A stretch of DNA of 64,000 nt from Brachionus manjavacas (lineage: Eukaryota; Rotifera; Eurotatoria; Ploima; Brachionidae). Position numbers and translations under genes: made by a program. Under the pieces are notes generated by a model that made no database searches, had not been told where the DNA came from, and saw only the letters and a list, made by a program, of their open reading frames with translations. Location of the stretch: positions 310,001 through 374,000 of the forward strand of contig JAHQIY010000009.1 of the NCBI GenBank assembly GCA_019054805.1. The letters are read 5' to 3'. Positions 33,160-44,753 of this stretch are shown in pieces (position 1 is the first letter of the stretch; each line of letters opens with the position of its first letter).

Positions 33160-33655
33160 TATTACTTAAGTGCTGGATTTGACCGTGAATCGAAACTAGA
33201 CCATGATTCTTATTTCGTCTTAATAGCCTTCGTACCATTCTTGATTCATAACACCTATTAGGATTATCACATTTTTTAATAAAAAAGTGACATTTTTTTA
33301 AAAAAAAATTTCATTTAAAACAAAAAGATAATATTTAATTTTAAAACTCTTGAAAAACTTAGGCAGGCTCTTCTAAATATTCCCCTAAAGAATCTTTCTC
33401 AAGTTCAGGATAATTTTTTGATCAAGTTTAGCATCAGATCAAGCAAGAAAAGGATTTTTCAATAAGTTTCTAAATGGATCATTTATGTTCCTTAAAAAAA
33501 TTATAGATAAATATACTATATACAATGATTTTAATGAAATTATTAAATTGATAAAAGATCAAAATTAAATTAAATTTTATATTAATAATATTAGTTGTAA
33601 ATGACGGATATGAAAGAAGCGTTGATTCGATTTTTAGATTCAAATATTTTTTTTC
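33160..33655. other. AT-rich intergenic
   Basis: Nothing identified between the mariner element and the fold-back element. Confidence 0.4.
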
Positions 33656-34520
33656 TAAAATATCATTTCAATTCAAAGAGTTTATCATTAGATAATAAAG
33701 CTATTATTTGAATTAATTTAAAGAATTTCAATAGAACATCCTTTGCATGTTATGGAGATTTATTTAAATAAAAAAAGATTGAAAAAAAAATTCAAAAATT
33801 TTGTAGTAGAGAGCGCATTTGGGTACTTGGGATTGTTGAAAGGGTAATACCAGGTTAAACAGATCAGAGCAAATGCTATTTCTAAGGCTCTTTCAAATAA
33901 AAAAAAAAACAAAAAAAAAATTATTAACTTCATTTGTTTATTTTTAAATCGACTTCAAACATTAAGCATTCTATTAAATAGCTTTATTCAATTAAATAGC
34001 TAAATTTGCAGTTTTATCAGAATTTGGTAAAAAAATAAATAGATTAAATAAAATTTAAAAAAAGAATTTTCAATATTTTTTTCAAATTTACAAATAAAAA
34101 TAAAACTCATTCTATTTCACTATCAAGTTTAATTTCAAATAAGAAAATGCTTGCAATATTAATTTAAAATTATTTTTTTTTTTGAAACTGAAAAAATAAT
34201 TTGAAACATCGCACTTTTTCAATGTTATTTCAACTTTGGATACATTTTGTAATTCAAACACAAAAAATTAAACCATTTAGTTTTGTATCTAATTTTGAAT
34301 GCTAGATACATTTACTTTTGAAATAAAAATTTTAAAACAAACTTTACAAAATGTCAGTTTATTTAAATTTAAATTTATTGAAATTGTTTTTATTCAATGT
34401 TTTTTTTTATTCAATAAATCTACATAACATGTAAAGGATGTTCCATTTGAATTCTTTAAATTAATTCAAATAATAGCTCTATTATCTAGTGATAAACTCT
34501 TTGATTTGAAATGATATTTG
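33656..34520. mobile_element. element with long (about 105-110 bp) terminal inverted repeats
   Basis: The left arm at about 33656-33767 (CAAAGAGTTTATCATTAGAT.. through ..CTTTGCATGTTATG) is repeated inverted at about 34416-34520 with few mismatches. Non-coding interior. The central part (33802-34283) recurs at 54.6-55.45 kb and, inverted, at 53995-54121. Confidence 0.65.
33802..34283 (+). repeat. dispersed repeat R1, copy 1
   Basis: Starts with GTAGTAGAGAGCGCATTT and runs through a purine-rich tract, ATTCTATTAAATAGCTTTAT and ACATCGCACTTTTTCAATGT. Near-identical sequence lies at 54605-55452. Non-coding. Confidence 0.75.
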
Positions 34521-34568
34521 AATTGATCCTTAACTTCAAGAAGTCGAAACAACAGGAAAAAAATATTT

Positions 34569-34592
34569 AACATAACATAACATAACATAAAC
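34569..34592. repeat. AACAT pentanucleotide microsatellite
   Basis: Four tandem copies of AACAT at the right edge of the fold-back element. Confidence 0.8.
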
Positions 34593-34764
34593 GAATAAAT
34601 AAATTAAAATGAAAATGATTAGCTTCAATAAAACTTCGAAATCCAATAAAAGAAAAAAAAATGAAAATATTTTTTTGATTTTTAACTTCAATTATTAATT
34701 TCTTTTAAATCTGAGGTCTCTTTATTAATATTGATTGCTCTTATCTTTATTGTATTTTTTATCT

Positions 34765-35175
34765 TCATGCAAAAATTGTCTGAAAGGGGAGAAAGAGGAG
34801 ACATGATACAGATGTTCAAATTCGTCAGGGGCTACAAAAAAGTAAACTGGTTTCATCCAAACATGCCTGTTAACTCACTCACGCAGACTAGACCGGCTGG
34901 GTCCATTAGAGGTGGTCGACATCGTTTAAGACAGCAACGAACAAATTGTAGAAAAAGAGAAAACTTTTTCACAAATAGAGTGGTGAAAGGATGGAACAAA
35001 CTGCCAACACAAATACATGAATCCAGAACAGTTAATGGTTTTAATAACAAGTTTGACAAAGCGCAAACAATGTAAGCTACCATAGCTTGGAGTCTACAGT
35101 CTCTAAGCTTCGTAAATGACCAAACGTGGGTCATTTACTGTAATTCCTCTTTATTATTATTATTACTATTATTAC
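34765..35175 (+). mobile_element. 5'-truncated LINE 3' end (family C)
   Basis: The frame gives the LINE C-terminus (RGERGDMIQMFKFVRG, RENFFTNRVVKGWNKLPTQI). It is followed by a short 3' UTR and a (TTA)n tail at about 35152-35175. Only the last part of ORF2 is left. The tail differs from the (ACT)n tails of families A and B. Confidence 0.82.
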
Positions 35176-36135
35176 TTTCTTAAGATAAGATGGGAATTTA
35201 TTTTTAAGATTTTCGAAAACTTCCAAACAATTAGTATAAATAATTTCTTTATTATTCCTGGTTAAAAAAAATCTAACAAAATATTCTTAAAGTTTAGTTT
35301 AGCAGAGTTGTTTAAAAGTCTCAAATTAAAGTCCAAGTCCGGACCTTAAAATTTTTATTTTAAAAAAAAATTCCACTTTTTATTTTTAATTTGCTAAATC
35401 AGGCTTTTTATAGAAAAATTTATACTCTTGGGTTGTTTAATGCATATAGATTTGCTACATTCCTTTTTTTATTTTTTTTTTGAATTTCATTTTATTTTAG
35501 CATAAAAGACTTGGACTTTTGTAAAAAAATAAAAAAAGCCCGGACTTGATCTTGACTTGAGACTTTTAAACAGCTCTGTATCTTAAACATGAAATATTCT
35601 TAAAAGATTTTTTTAAATTTTTGTTTATTATAACTTATTTCGGCAATTTGGAAAATTGGTAATATGTATAATTATGTATAATTTTTGAAATGTCCCAAAA
35701 GAATGTTTTAAAAATCTTAGAATTATATTTTCATAAATATTCCTCAAAAATCCAATGAGAATTTTCTCGCGAGATAAAACCTTACTTTGAACTTTATACT
35801 ATGAACAACTTTGCTCAGATTAAAAGTCTTTTAGATAAAATTTAATTGATATTGAGAACAAAATTAAATCCAAAATTTATTTCTTGATATAATTTTAAAA
35901 CAATAAATATTTTAGAAATTAAAGATTTTTTTAGTTTATTTATCTCTATTTTATTTTACCAAGACACTTTTTTTGTCCTCTAAAAAAATTCACATGTTTG
36001 AATTAAATATTTATAAAAAAATATTTAATAATTAAAAAAAATTTCAACTTGATTTCAAGTAAATTTCATAACTTACGGAAATTCTTGCTAATTTACACAT
36101 TTTTCAAGATCGATATTCATTTTTTGTTAAGGAAA
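35176..36135. other. intergenic with one MITE
   Basis: Apart from the MITE at 35303-35578 this is AT-rich. The last few hundred bases are the presumed FARS2 promoter. Confidence 0.5.
35303..35578. mobile_element. MITE, family M1 (copy 2)
   Basis: The left terminus CAGAGTTGTTTAAAAGTCTC and the right terminus (reverse complement CAGAGCTGTTTAAAAGTCTC) are nearly perfect inverted repeats of about 40 bp, both continuing to AAGTCCGG. A TA lies near each end (left one base away). Non-coding, about 276 bp. Confidence 0.82.
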
Positions 36136-38782
36136 ATGATTTTGACAAGAAATTACAAAATATTAAATTTTAAAAACAGTGTAATCTTGCACGGCTCGAG
36201 TAGATTTTTTTCCACAAAATACGATCCGACAATCAAATTATTTGGTAGAGAGTATCCTACAGACGAATGGACTAATGTTAACAAAAGTATCCAAGATAAA
36301 TTGGCAAGAAAATTAATACATCAAAAATATCATCCTCTTAACCATTTGGCAAATAAAATAAAACATTTCTTCTACAAGACTTACATAAATCGAAATGGTA
36401 ATCCTTTGTTCACTATTTTTGACAATTTTAGCCCGGTGGTCTCTGTAGAGCAAAATTTCGATAGGTAATTTAAAAAAATTTATTTAATTTTATAAAAAAA
36501 TTAATTAAAGCTTTAAGCCTATTGACCCCTAAAGACCATGTTAGCAGGTCGAAAAAAGACTGCTTCTATGTAAACAGAAACTATTTGCTCAGAGCTCACA
36601 CAACCGCTCACGACAACGAGCTGATTAGATCTGGTCTTAATTGTTTTTTGACCTTTGGTGATGTTTATCGACGAGATGAAATTGACTCTAAACACTACCC
36701 AGTATTTCATCAGTGTGACGGAGTTCGATTATTTGATAAAAATGAAGTAAATTTATTTTAAATAAAAAAGAATTAAAATTAAAATTTTTTTTCCCATTTT
36801 CACATTTTTAAAAATGAGAATAAATTAAATTCTTTTTTTACAGTTGTTCAGAGATGAAGCATTGGAAATGGACATATTTGAAAAAGATGAGCCTTGTTTA
36901 AAAAGAACATTTGAAAAACAAGAAAATTACACCTTGGATGCTAGTAAAATAGTTGAATACGATTTAAAGAATACATTGACAAAACTTGTTGAGTATATCT
37001 TTGGAAACAGTAAGAAAAAAACAACAAGATTTAATGATTTAATGATTTTGTTTTAGATAGCAAATTAAATATGAAATGGGTGAGTGCAACTTTTCCGTTT
37101 ACCCATCCATCTTGGGAACTAGAAATCGAGTATAAAGGAAATTGGTATGAAGTTTTGGTATGAGAGACAATTTTTAATAAAATGTAAAATTCATTTTCTT
37201 TTTCCAAAGGGCTGTGGCATATTAGAGCAAAAAATTTTGACAAATGGTACTATTTAATTTTTCTAAAAATTCAATGGTACACATTTTCATTTGCAGCTGG
37301 AGCTGAAAATCACATTGCGTGGGCTTTCGGTCTGGGTCTAGAAAGATGGGCTATGATTTTATATGACATTCCTGATATTCGCGTATTTTGGAGCACTGAT
37401 GAGGGATTTTTGTCTCAATTTAAATATGATGATCCAACTCATACAAAAATTAACAAATACAAAGTAAATTTAATTTAAAATCAAACAAAAAAATTATTTT
37501 AATTAATTGAATTTTTATTTAATGGCAGGATCATTTTGTGCTTGTTTAGCTCTTGTTAAATTTTTTTATCAAAGACTTAAATTAAAATAAAAACATTAAT
37601 TTCTTGAAAATCGTGCGGCATTACAGCACGAGTGTCTGGAATTAAGAGCATGCTACAAAGCCGTGGATTAATTCCAGCAACTAATCGTGGATGCCTGGTT
37701 TAGCATCAAAGAACCTGTTAATCTCGAAAGTTTCCTCGAATTTTTTGCAATATTATTTTCTAGATTTCTAATAAGAATATTAAAATAAGTCTATTAGCGC
37801 GGCATTAATACTTAAGATTTTAGAGCATTTTTCGATAAAAAAATTATTTAATAACTTGATTTCGATAATAAACATTACAAATAGTTAAAAAGTTAGTTAA
37901 TTAATTTTTTTATATTTTTCTAAGTTTCTTCTCTTTCAATATTTTCTCTTTTAATTAATTAATTTTTACTTCCTTTGTTCTTCCTTTTTTGAAGGTACTT
38001 TGTTTTGTTTATCGTCCCTTAGAATATCTGTAGCAACATCGTTGTACTTTTTTCTCTTATATTCTCTCGATTTTTAAGAATTATTTTGGCTTTAAATTCG
38101 AGAGAATATAGCTTTCTCTGTAAAGTGTATTGATATTCCATTAAAAAAATTAATTTTTCTAAAAAAAATTTTTTATCAATCAACAGTGTTTATAAATGAA
38201 AAAAGAAGGAAATATTTTTTTTTGAAAATTGAAAAATGTTTAAACCTTATTAATTATTTTTTCTAAGAAACTTAACATTTAATGCTGCACCTATACCAAA
38301 ATTCTTTTTCAGAATTAAATTGTGAGGCTGCTTTTACATCTGAGTTTCTGTCTAAACTTATGATTAGATATCTGAACAATACCGTAAGAGAATAAGATAT
38401 TAAAAGCTAAATAAATTTTCAAAAGATTTGAACAAAACAAAATAAAAAAATTTCAAAAACTTTCATTCTTTTTGTTTTTAAGCCGGTCAGTGTGTATCCG
38501 CCCTGTCCATGTGACATTTCGTTCTGGCTTCCTGATAAAACAGACTCTTATGAGTATAATTCAAATGATTTTTATGATTTGGTTCGAGAAGTTGGGGGCG
38601 ATTTGGTTGAACAAGTTACTTTAATAGATAATTTTGAAAACAAAAAGACGAAAAAAATTAGCCATTGTTACAGAATTATTTACCGTTCAATGGAAAGAAC
38701 TCTTTCGCAGAGCGAAGTGAATGAATTACATAAAAAAATTGAAGCTAAAGTCAAAGAGCAAATAGGTGTCCAAATAAGATGA
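36136..38782 (+). CDS. FARS2: mitochondrial phenylalanyl-tRNA synthetase
   Basis: Seven exons: 36136-36464, 36518-36746, 36844-37009, 37057-37157, 37210-37246, 37297-37463 and 38483-38782; 442 aa (human 451). The N-terminus ([14 protein letters not shown]) is basic, fitting a mitochondrial presequence, and an upstream in-frame ATG was not preferred. Class II synthetase core: RAHTTAH at about 135-141 with the preceding [25 protein letters not shown] (motif 2), [12 protein letters not shown], and [18 protein letters not shown] (motif 3). The last exon is the anticodon-binding FDX-ACB domain ([35 protein letters not shown]). It charges mitochondrial tRNA-Phe as a monomer. All joins keep frame. 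The last intron is about 1 kb, against 50-100 bp for the others, and holds two strong hairpins. RIOK1 follows about 240 bp downstream on the same strand. Confidence 0.95.
37611..37677 (+). ncRNA. candidate intronic structured RNA
   Basis: Two adjacent hairpins: TCGTGC/GCACGA (37611-37616 with 37626-37631) and CTGGAATTAA/TTAATTCCAG (37636-37645 with 37668-37677), in an island of higher GC. Downstream, TAGCAT at about 37701 can pair with ATGCTA in the second loop. An intronic snoRNA-like RNA is possible, but I cannot find convincing H/ACA or C/D boxes. Confidence 0.35.
38058..38110 (+). ncRNA. long intronic hairpin
   Basis: TATATTCTCTCGA (38058-38070) pairs perfectly with TCGAGAGAATATA (38098-38110). 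The stem extends inward for about six further pairs around two mismatches, with an 11-nt loop. It resembles a short pre-miRNA or mirtron-like hairpin; expression is unknown. Confidence 0.35.
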
Positions 38783-38851
38783 AAAAAGTTTTAGAATAAT
38801 TATTTTTTTTTAAATAAATCGTTTATTTTACAAAAAAAAAAACAATCTTTT

Positions 38852-38961
38852 AAAAAATAGAATTAAAATTCTATTTTTTCAACATTTGAAAATTTAATTT
38901 GAGAGACAATTTCCTTGAAAAAATAGAATTTTAACTTAAAATAGAATTAAAATTCTATTTT
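38852..38961. repeat. two AT-rich palindromes between FARS2 and RIOK1
   Basis: AAAAAATAGAATT-aa-AATTCTATTTTTT (38852-38879), and the same core AAAATAGAATT-aa-AATTCTATTTT at 38938-38961. On RNA they would form hairpins just after the FARS2 stop; they may act in 3'-end formation or be a repeat end. Confidence 0.6.
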
Positions 38962-39025
38962 TTCGTTAAATTTTAAAATTTTTATTTTTATTTAAAATAA
39001 CTTTAGATAATTTAAATAAATAAAA

Positions 39026-40977
39026 ATGATTAATGACCCAGCAATAGACAATCAATTTGAGGACGCAGAAGAAAATGTTGAAGAAATTGCAGTTGCCCAA
39101 AATGAGAACGAAGGCTATTGGGACGAAGATGAAGAGGAATTTTCAGATTTTGATGAAGATTTCACTGAAATCAAGGGACCAAATGCTCAGGTTTGATTTT
39201 TTAGATCATCAAATTTAAAAATTAAATGCATCAATTTTAGAAAGCATATAATAAACTAGGAAATGGTGCTGCTAAAAAGACACATTTCCAGGTAAAAATT
39301 CATTTTAAATTCAAAAAAAAATTTTTCATTTATTCAATTTAAAATAATTTTGACAATTTTTCATAAGCCTAACCAGAAAGTAATGGAAAAGTATATTGAT
39401 AAAATAAATATAGATAAATACGAACCAATCGCTTCTAAACTTAACAATTGTCTTGAGATTTCGGAGTATTTTTTATTTTTTAAATTTTGAATTTTTTTCT
39501 AAAATTTTATAAATAGTAAAATTCGTGGTAAAGACAAATCAGACAGAGCGACAGTAGAACAAGTAATGGACCCTCGTACCCGAATGATCATTTTTAAAAT
39601 GATTCAACGAGGTGTTGTCAATGAACTAAATGGTTGCATTTCAACAGGAAAAGAGGCCAATGTTTATCACTCGACTACAAGTGACAATAATGGAGATCTT
39701 GCCGTGAAAGTTTACAAAACCTCAATTTTAACTTTCAAAGATAGAGATAAATATGTGACCGGTGAATTTAGGTAAATTTGAAAAAAAAATATATTTCTTG
39801 AATTTTAGATAAAAGTTAAAAAAATTAAAAAAAATTATTTCAAAGATTTCGCCATGGTTATTGTAAGCATAATCCTAGAAAAATGGTTCGCACATGGGCT
39901 GAAAAAGAATTCCGAAATTTGACGAGAATTCATCAAGCTGGAATCAAATGTCCAGAGCCTATATTTTTACGAAGTCATGTGCTAGTCATGAGATTTATTG
40001 GTGAAGATGGATTTCCAGCCCCATTGCTAAAAGACGCCAATATTTCCGAATCTCAAGCACGAAAATTGTACCTTGACAGTGTTAAGCTAGTGCATCGAAT
40101 CTACAACATTTCCAAACTGGTGCATGCTGATCTAAGTGAATTTAACATTCTGTAATTTATTTATTAAAATAAAAAAATTAAATTTTCATTTATTTATTCA
40201 AAGGTTTTTTAAAGAGGAAATATTTGTAATTGATGTGTCTCAGAGTGTCGAACATGATCACCCACATGCTCTGGAATTTTTGAGAAAAGACTGTTCTAAC
40301 ATTAATGAATTTTTCCGAAAGAAAAATGTTCCAGTCTTAACTGTCAAGGAATTGTTTGACTTTGTCACTGATCCGACTATTAATGAGTCAAATATGAACG
40401 ATTATTTGAACAAAATGATGGAAATCGCCTCAAATAGAACAAATTTAGCCCATTCGGAAAAAGTAGATGATGAAGTTTTTAAGCATTCATACATACCATA
40501 CACCATGAATGATGTTGTCGATATAGAGAGAGATTTTCGCCGGGCCAAACAAGGCGAAAATTTAATTTACACAACTTTGTTGGGTCTAAATCCGGATTTG
40601 TCAAAACCAAGAGATGCACCGGTTATTTTGGAAAAAGAAGAAGAGACAAAACTGATTGATCAAAGTGAAGAATCAAGCGTGGAGGAGGAAGAATCGGAAG
40701 AGAGTGAAAACTCTGGGTCAGAGAGTGAAGATGAAGATGGTGAAATAAAAGTCTGCAAGATAAATCGAGAAATTCATCATCGACCAAGAGATGAATCACC
40801 AAATAGTCGAAGAGTAATTGATGGATTTTTTTTTTGATTAATTTATATTTTTTTCCTCTAAAGACTCGAAAAGCTGCAGTAAAAGAAGAGAGAAGAGCTA
40901 AACGAAAAACTAAAACTCCGAAACATTTGAAAAAAAGAGCTGAAAAAATTGCCAAAATCAAAAAACATTCAAAATAA
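39026..40977 (+). CDS. RIOK1: RIO1 kinase, 40S ribosome maturation factor
   Basis: Seven exons: 39026-39190, 39241-39291, 39377-39465, 39517-39771, 39846-40151, 40204-40813 and 40864-40977; 529 aa. The N-terminus is acidic ([18 protein letters not shown]). The nucleotide loop is [10 protein letters not shown] (about 144-153), then [17 protein letters not shown], the catalytic loop [12 protein letters not shown] (about 278-289), and the metal-binding Asp in [19 protein letters not shown]. The acidic tail ([16 protein letters not shown]) and the final Lys/Arg-rich segment ([16 protein letters not shown]) match the family. RIOK1 is an atypical kinase/ATPase acting on late pre-40S particles (20S/18S-E rRNA cleavage) and is also a PRMT5 adaptor. 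One oddity: the segment after NIL reads [11 protein letters not shown], without the usual YHGGG. That exon join (40151/40204) is the only one that gives a continuous frame. Confidence 0.95.
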
Positions 40978-42194
40978 AATTAATTTAAATAAAATTTAAA
41001 ATTAAATCTCAATCATTTTTTTATAATTTGAACCGAATTTTCTAGTTTAAACGTAGCATTTTAAGCTAAAAAAAGCGAAAATAGAACTATTATTTGATAC
41101 TTAAAATAGGATTTTGAGTTTAGGTATGAGGTTAATAACTAAAATGTAAAATTTTAAAAATTCGATTTAGAAATGATCAATTAAACTCTAAAGAGCTCTT
41201 TTGAAGATTTGATTTCAATGTGAAAAATTAATGCTGAACAAATAAAACAAGTTGACTTTCATACCTCATTGTCACATATTTGAAAAATAACATCATCACA
41301 AAAAATTTTGAAGAAGAAGCTGATTTAAAAGTCAATTTAAGAAAAGTGAAAAAATTCACGTCATTAGAACAAATTACCTGCCATCGCCTAGTGTAATAAA
41401 AAATTTCTAAAACATAAAAAAGATCTAAAATAAAAAAAAAGTTATGTGAAAATGTAAAATTAAAAATTTTGGGAAAATATTTAAATAAATTGTTTATTAA
41501 AAAAAAACCACAAAAATTAGAATGAAAATAAACCAAAAAATGTAGGAATGCATTCAGTAAAGGAACGTAATTTTTCGTAAAATCACAAACAAGAAATTCC
41601 AAAATTCAAGAAAACTCAATTAAGTACTTATTTGCTTATTTATTATAAATGCGAAAAGCTATTTGTTTAAGAAAATAAAGATGGCAGAAATAAATTAAAT
41701 ATTTATTAACCATTTTTTCTTAAAATTTAGACTTAATGCAGCATTGAGCTCAAAATTTTTTTTTAATTTTAATTTTATTTATAAATAAATAAATTTGGGT
41801 TTCCCCAAGGTTTGTTCGAACGGCTTTAGCCTTCGTTTAAACCCTCCTGCCACGAAAAAATGTTAAAAATTTAATTAAAAGTTCAAAAGAAAAATTGAAT
41901 AGTTAAAACAAAAAAAAAAAAATTTAAAAATTTTAAATTTAGATAAAAGTCAATTTTTTTTTACAGTTTCTTAGTAAATTGTTAATTTCAATATTGAGAA
42001 TAGAACCGGATAAGTCAAATTAACTACATTCTAATACACTATCAGAATACTCAAAACTCTCAGAAAAAGGCAACGAACAATCCAGTAGAACAGGACAGTG
42101 ATACAGCAATCGAAGAGCAACAAGTTTAAAAAAAAACAAGTGACAAGCTCAAAAGAAGTAATCGATAGAATAAATGAAATGAAAATTTTTTTTT
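40978..42194. other. intergenic with one LINE-like tail
   Basis: AT-rich. A long minus frame at 41228-41602 is low complexity and not called. A retroelement-type 3' end lies at 41771-41850. Confidence 0.5.
41771..41850 (-). repeat. retroelement 3' end with hairpins and AAAT-type tail
   Basis: On the minus strand: CGAAGGCTAAAGCCGTTCG (nested stem), CCTTGGGGAAACCC, then AAATTTATTTATTTAT. The hairpin-plus-short-tandem tail layout matches the ends of LINE/SINE elements; the body is not recognised. Confidence 0.45.
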
Positions 42195-42930
42195 TGTTAA
42201 ATTAGTTGGCTGTATCTACAGACCACCACAGCTAATCAACAAGGATATCGCCTTCAAAACTGATCAATTCATTTCGAGATCAATTGAGTCTGCAGCTCGT
42301 CTTACTACCAGCAAGACTTTCTCCAGTGCTATCGTGATGGGTGACTTTAACATGCCAGATATTGAATGGAATGAAAGCGGATCCTAGGTCATCAAGGTGT
42401 CACTGCAGTCTTCAATTTAAGATAAATGTAAAATATAAGAGACCAAATTACTTTCACAGTAGAGTCTATAATTGGAGAAAAGGTGATTATTTATCAATGG
42501 CATTGTATATGACTGATTTTGATTGGAAAAATGCTCTCGAATCAAAATGCGTGCAGCAGAAATATTTAACATTTCTCAAATCCTTTGAACTAGCATCTGA
42601 TCTGTTTGTCAAGAGACGAGTACCTAGGAAAGGCTGTGCAAAGCCACTTTGGTTGAATGTTGAAAAAGCCTCGCTTGTCCGTCGTAAAAAGCGTCTTTTT
42701 ATAGCTAGCCGAATTAATAAGAATGACTTTTTTCTGAACCAGAAGTACAAAATGGCTTGCAAACAGGTAAAGCTGGGAGTCAAAAAACGAGTAATTGATT
42801 TTGAATACAAACTGGCTGCTGAATCAAAACAAAATCCGAAAAAATTATACTCTTATATTAATAGCAGATTTAGAAAGACTGAGAAAATAACTTGTTTATT
42901 AACAAATTCCAATAAAAATATAAAATGACA
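42195..42930 (+). mobile_element. LINE fragment: endonuclease end and linker (family D)
   Basis: At 42210-42380 the translation reads like IYRPPQLINKD and IVMGDFNMPDIEWNESGS, the GDFN block of an APE endonuclease. After a frame change, 42341-42928 gives the linker to RT (VKRRVPRKGCAKPLWLNVEK, QNPKKLYSYINSRFRKTEKI). No RT follows on this strand; the element stops at about 42930. Confidence 0.8.
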
Positions 42931-44010
42931 GTATTTATTTAAAGCTTTAAGACCATTTACTGTAAAAGATATTAAATGAAGAAACGATCTTATCCAATAA
43001 ATAATATAAGGAGGTAGTTTAATTTTAATTAGCTTGTAAATTAGTCCATCGTGCCAAACTCCATCAAAAGCTTTAGAAATGTCAAAATATAGACAACAGA
43101 CTTTTTTCTTTCTATTAATTATTTTATTTAATTTGTTTTCTGTACCGAGCTAGGACTCTTTCAGAATAAATTAAAAAAATCAAAATCAAAAATAAAATTA
43201 AAGTTAATAAAATGAGATCAAAAAAATCAAAATAAAGCAAATAAGCTAAAAAAAATGAAAGTTTATAAGACAAAGATTGTTACATGTGGCACATGTTTAC
43301 ATAGTTCAGGTTTCAGGAAAAAAGGAGGAAATAGTAAGGTAGCAATTGCACAATGGAGTTGGATATTCAATATATCTCGAGTCGAAACCTTCTTTGTATT
43401 CCTCCACCAGTCTTACAACCAATGGAATAGAATGACTCAGTCCTGTGCCAACATATCTCTCACTCAACTCAAAAAGCCGATTTGAGACTGTTAGTAATTT
43501 TAGTTTATTAAAAGCTTCATGTTGCACGATGTTAGAGGGAGTATCATATTTTAACTTAAGGATAGATCTTACTGCTGTATTCTGAATTGCTTGTAGTTTT
43601 TTGATATTATTTTCTGAAAATGAATTCAAGCAAGGAAAAGAATAGTCTAAGATTGATCCGACTAAAGATTTATATAAATTTCCTAGTGTGTTTTGATTAG
43701 GACCCCATTTTTTATTTGACAATATCTTCATAATATTTAGCCTTTTGTTGCAGCGTTCTTTAATTTCGTCTACTAATACAATATAAAAAGACTCTATAAC
43801 TTTTTGAATAAGAAAATAAAGATTATCTGCAGTGCGTCTATGTTTTCTAAATCCTGACTGCTCTTTAATTAGTAAATTATTGTTCTCGAGAAAATTATTC
43901 TAGTGTAAATAATACGTTCAAGTAACTTTCCAAGACAACTTGTCATACTAATTGGACGATAGTTATTAGGATCTTGAGTAGGAGAAGATTTCTTTAGGGA
44001 TTTAATAATA
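42930..44010 (-). mobile_element. scrambled LINE RT fragments (family D-like)
   Basis: Minus strand, from high to low coordinate: RT start (PNNYRPISMTSCLGKLLERI, then SGFRKHRRTADNLYFLIQ, about 44000-43760); next the LINE C-terminal domain at 43731-43306 (IQNTAVRSILKLKYDTPSNI, NRLFELSERY); and then RT motif A (YFDISKAFDGVWHDGLIYKL, about 43120-43030). The catalytic core therefore lies after the C-terminus, i.e. the segments are out of order. Dead. Confidence 0.75.
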
Positions 44011-44299
44011 ATAATAATATTTATTCTGAATTTTAGTTTTTTTTTTTTTTTAAATAGCAGAAAAACAATCTAATTTAGAAGGCTCTAAAAAGTAATATGT
44101 AATAGATATGTCGGAATTAAAGATGTTTGAGTGTATGTGCAGTTTTTAAAGTTTTCATTCTAATTTAAGACACTTGATTTTGTTATTTTACTTAAGTCAC
44201 TAATAATCATAGACACGATGGTAACCTATATCATCAAATCAGTCGATTTTAATCAATTGCCTCAGTCTGAAAAAATTTCAAAAATCGAAAATCCAATTT

Positions 44300-44753
44300 T
44301 TTTGACTTAGCAGTAAAAGTAGTTGTAAAAGTAGCTGCGGCTCGAAAGACAAGTAAAGCCGTATGGCTGTGGCAGTTCTTTGCCTTCACATCATTCTCTG
44401 TTCCATAGACCACAGGTCAAGTTTTTGTTTGAATAAATTCAGGGAAACTGCTTCAACGACCCCCTTTGGTAATCGGTTTAAGTAATTTACAACCCTATTA
44501 GTGATAAAGTTAAAACCTGATGAAAAATTTTTGATAAGCTCTCCTTTAGGCATCTTTGTGTGGCCTCTTAATAATTGTCCCTTTTCTATCCGAGTGGATA
44601 ATGGGGAGGCGCTCATCTCCTTTTCATGTAGCTTTTTGAGCAACAGCTCCGTTCTGACACAGAGGCTACTGTTACCGATCTTTTTCAAAAAAATTAAATT
44701 TTTGTATTTTTTCGTATTTTTATTTTGATTATTTTTATTAATAAAATTTATCC
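44300..44753 (-). mobile_element. LINE 3' end (family B, copy 2)
   Basis: The minus frame 44763-44386 gives KLHEKEMSASPLSTRIEKGQ, NFITNRVVNYLNRLPKGV and SLNLFKQKLDLW, the extreme LINE C-terminus. The 3' UTR has CTGCCACAGC and CTACTTTTACAACTAC, both shared with the family B element at 3.4-5.0 kb. Confidence 0.75.

Larger units (their letters stand above)
37464..38482 (+). other. large last intron of FARS2
   Basis: 1.02 kb. It contains a structured island at 37611-37677 and a long hairpin at 38058-38110; the rest is AT-rich. Confidence 0.7.

Noticed and set aside
41228..41602. 124-codon minus frame rich in Phe
   Set aside because: Typical of translated A/T-rich DNA; no domain.
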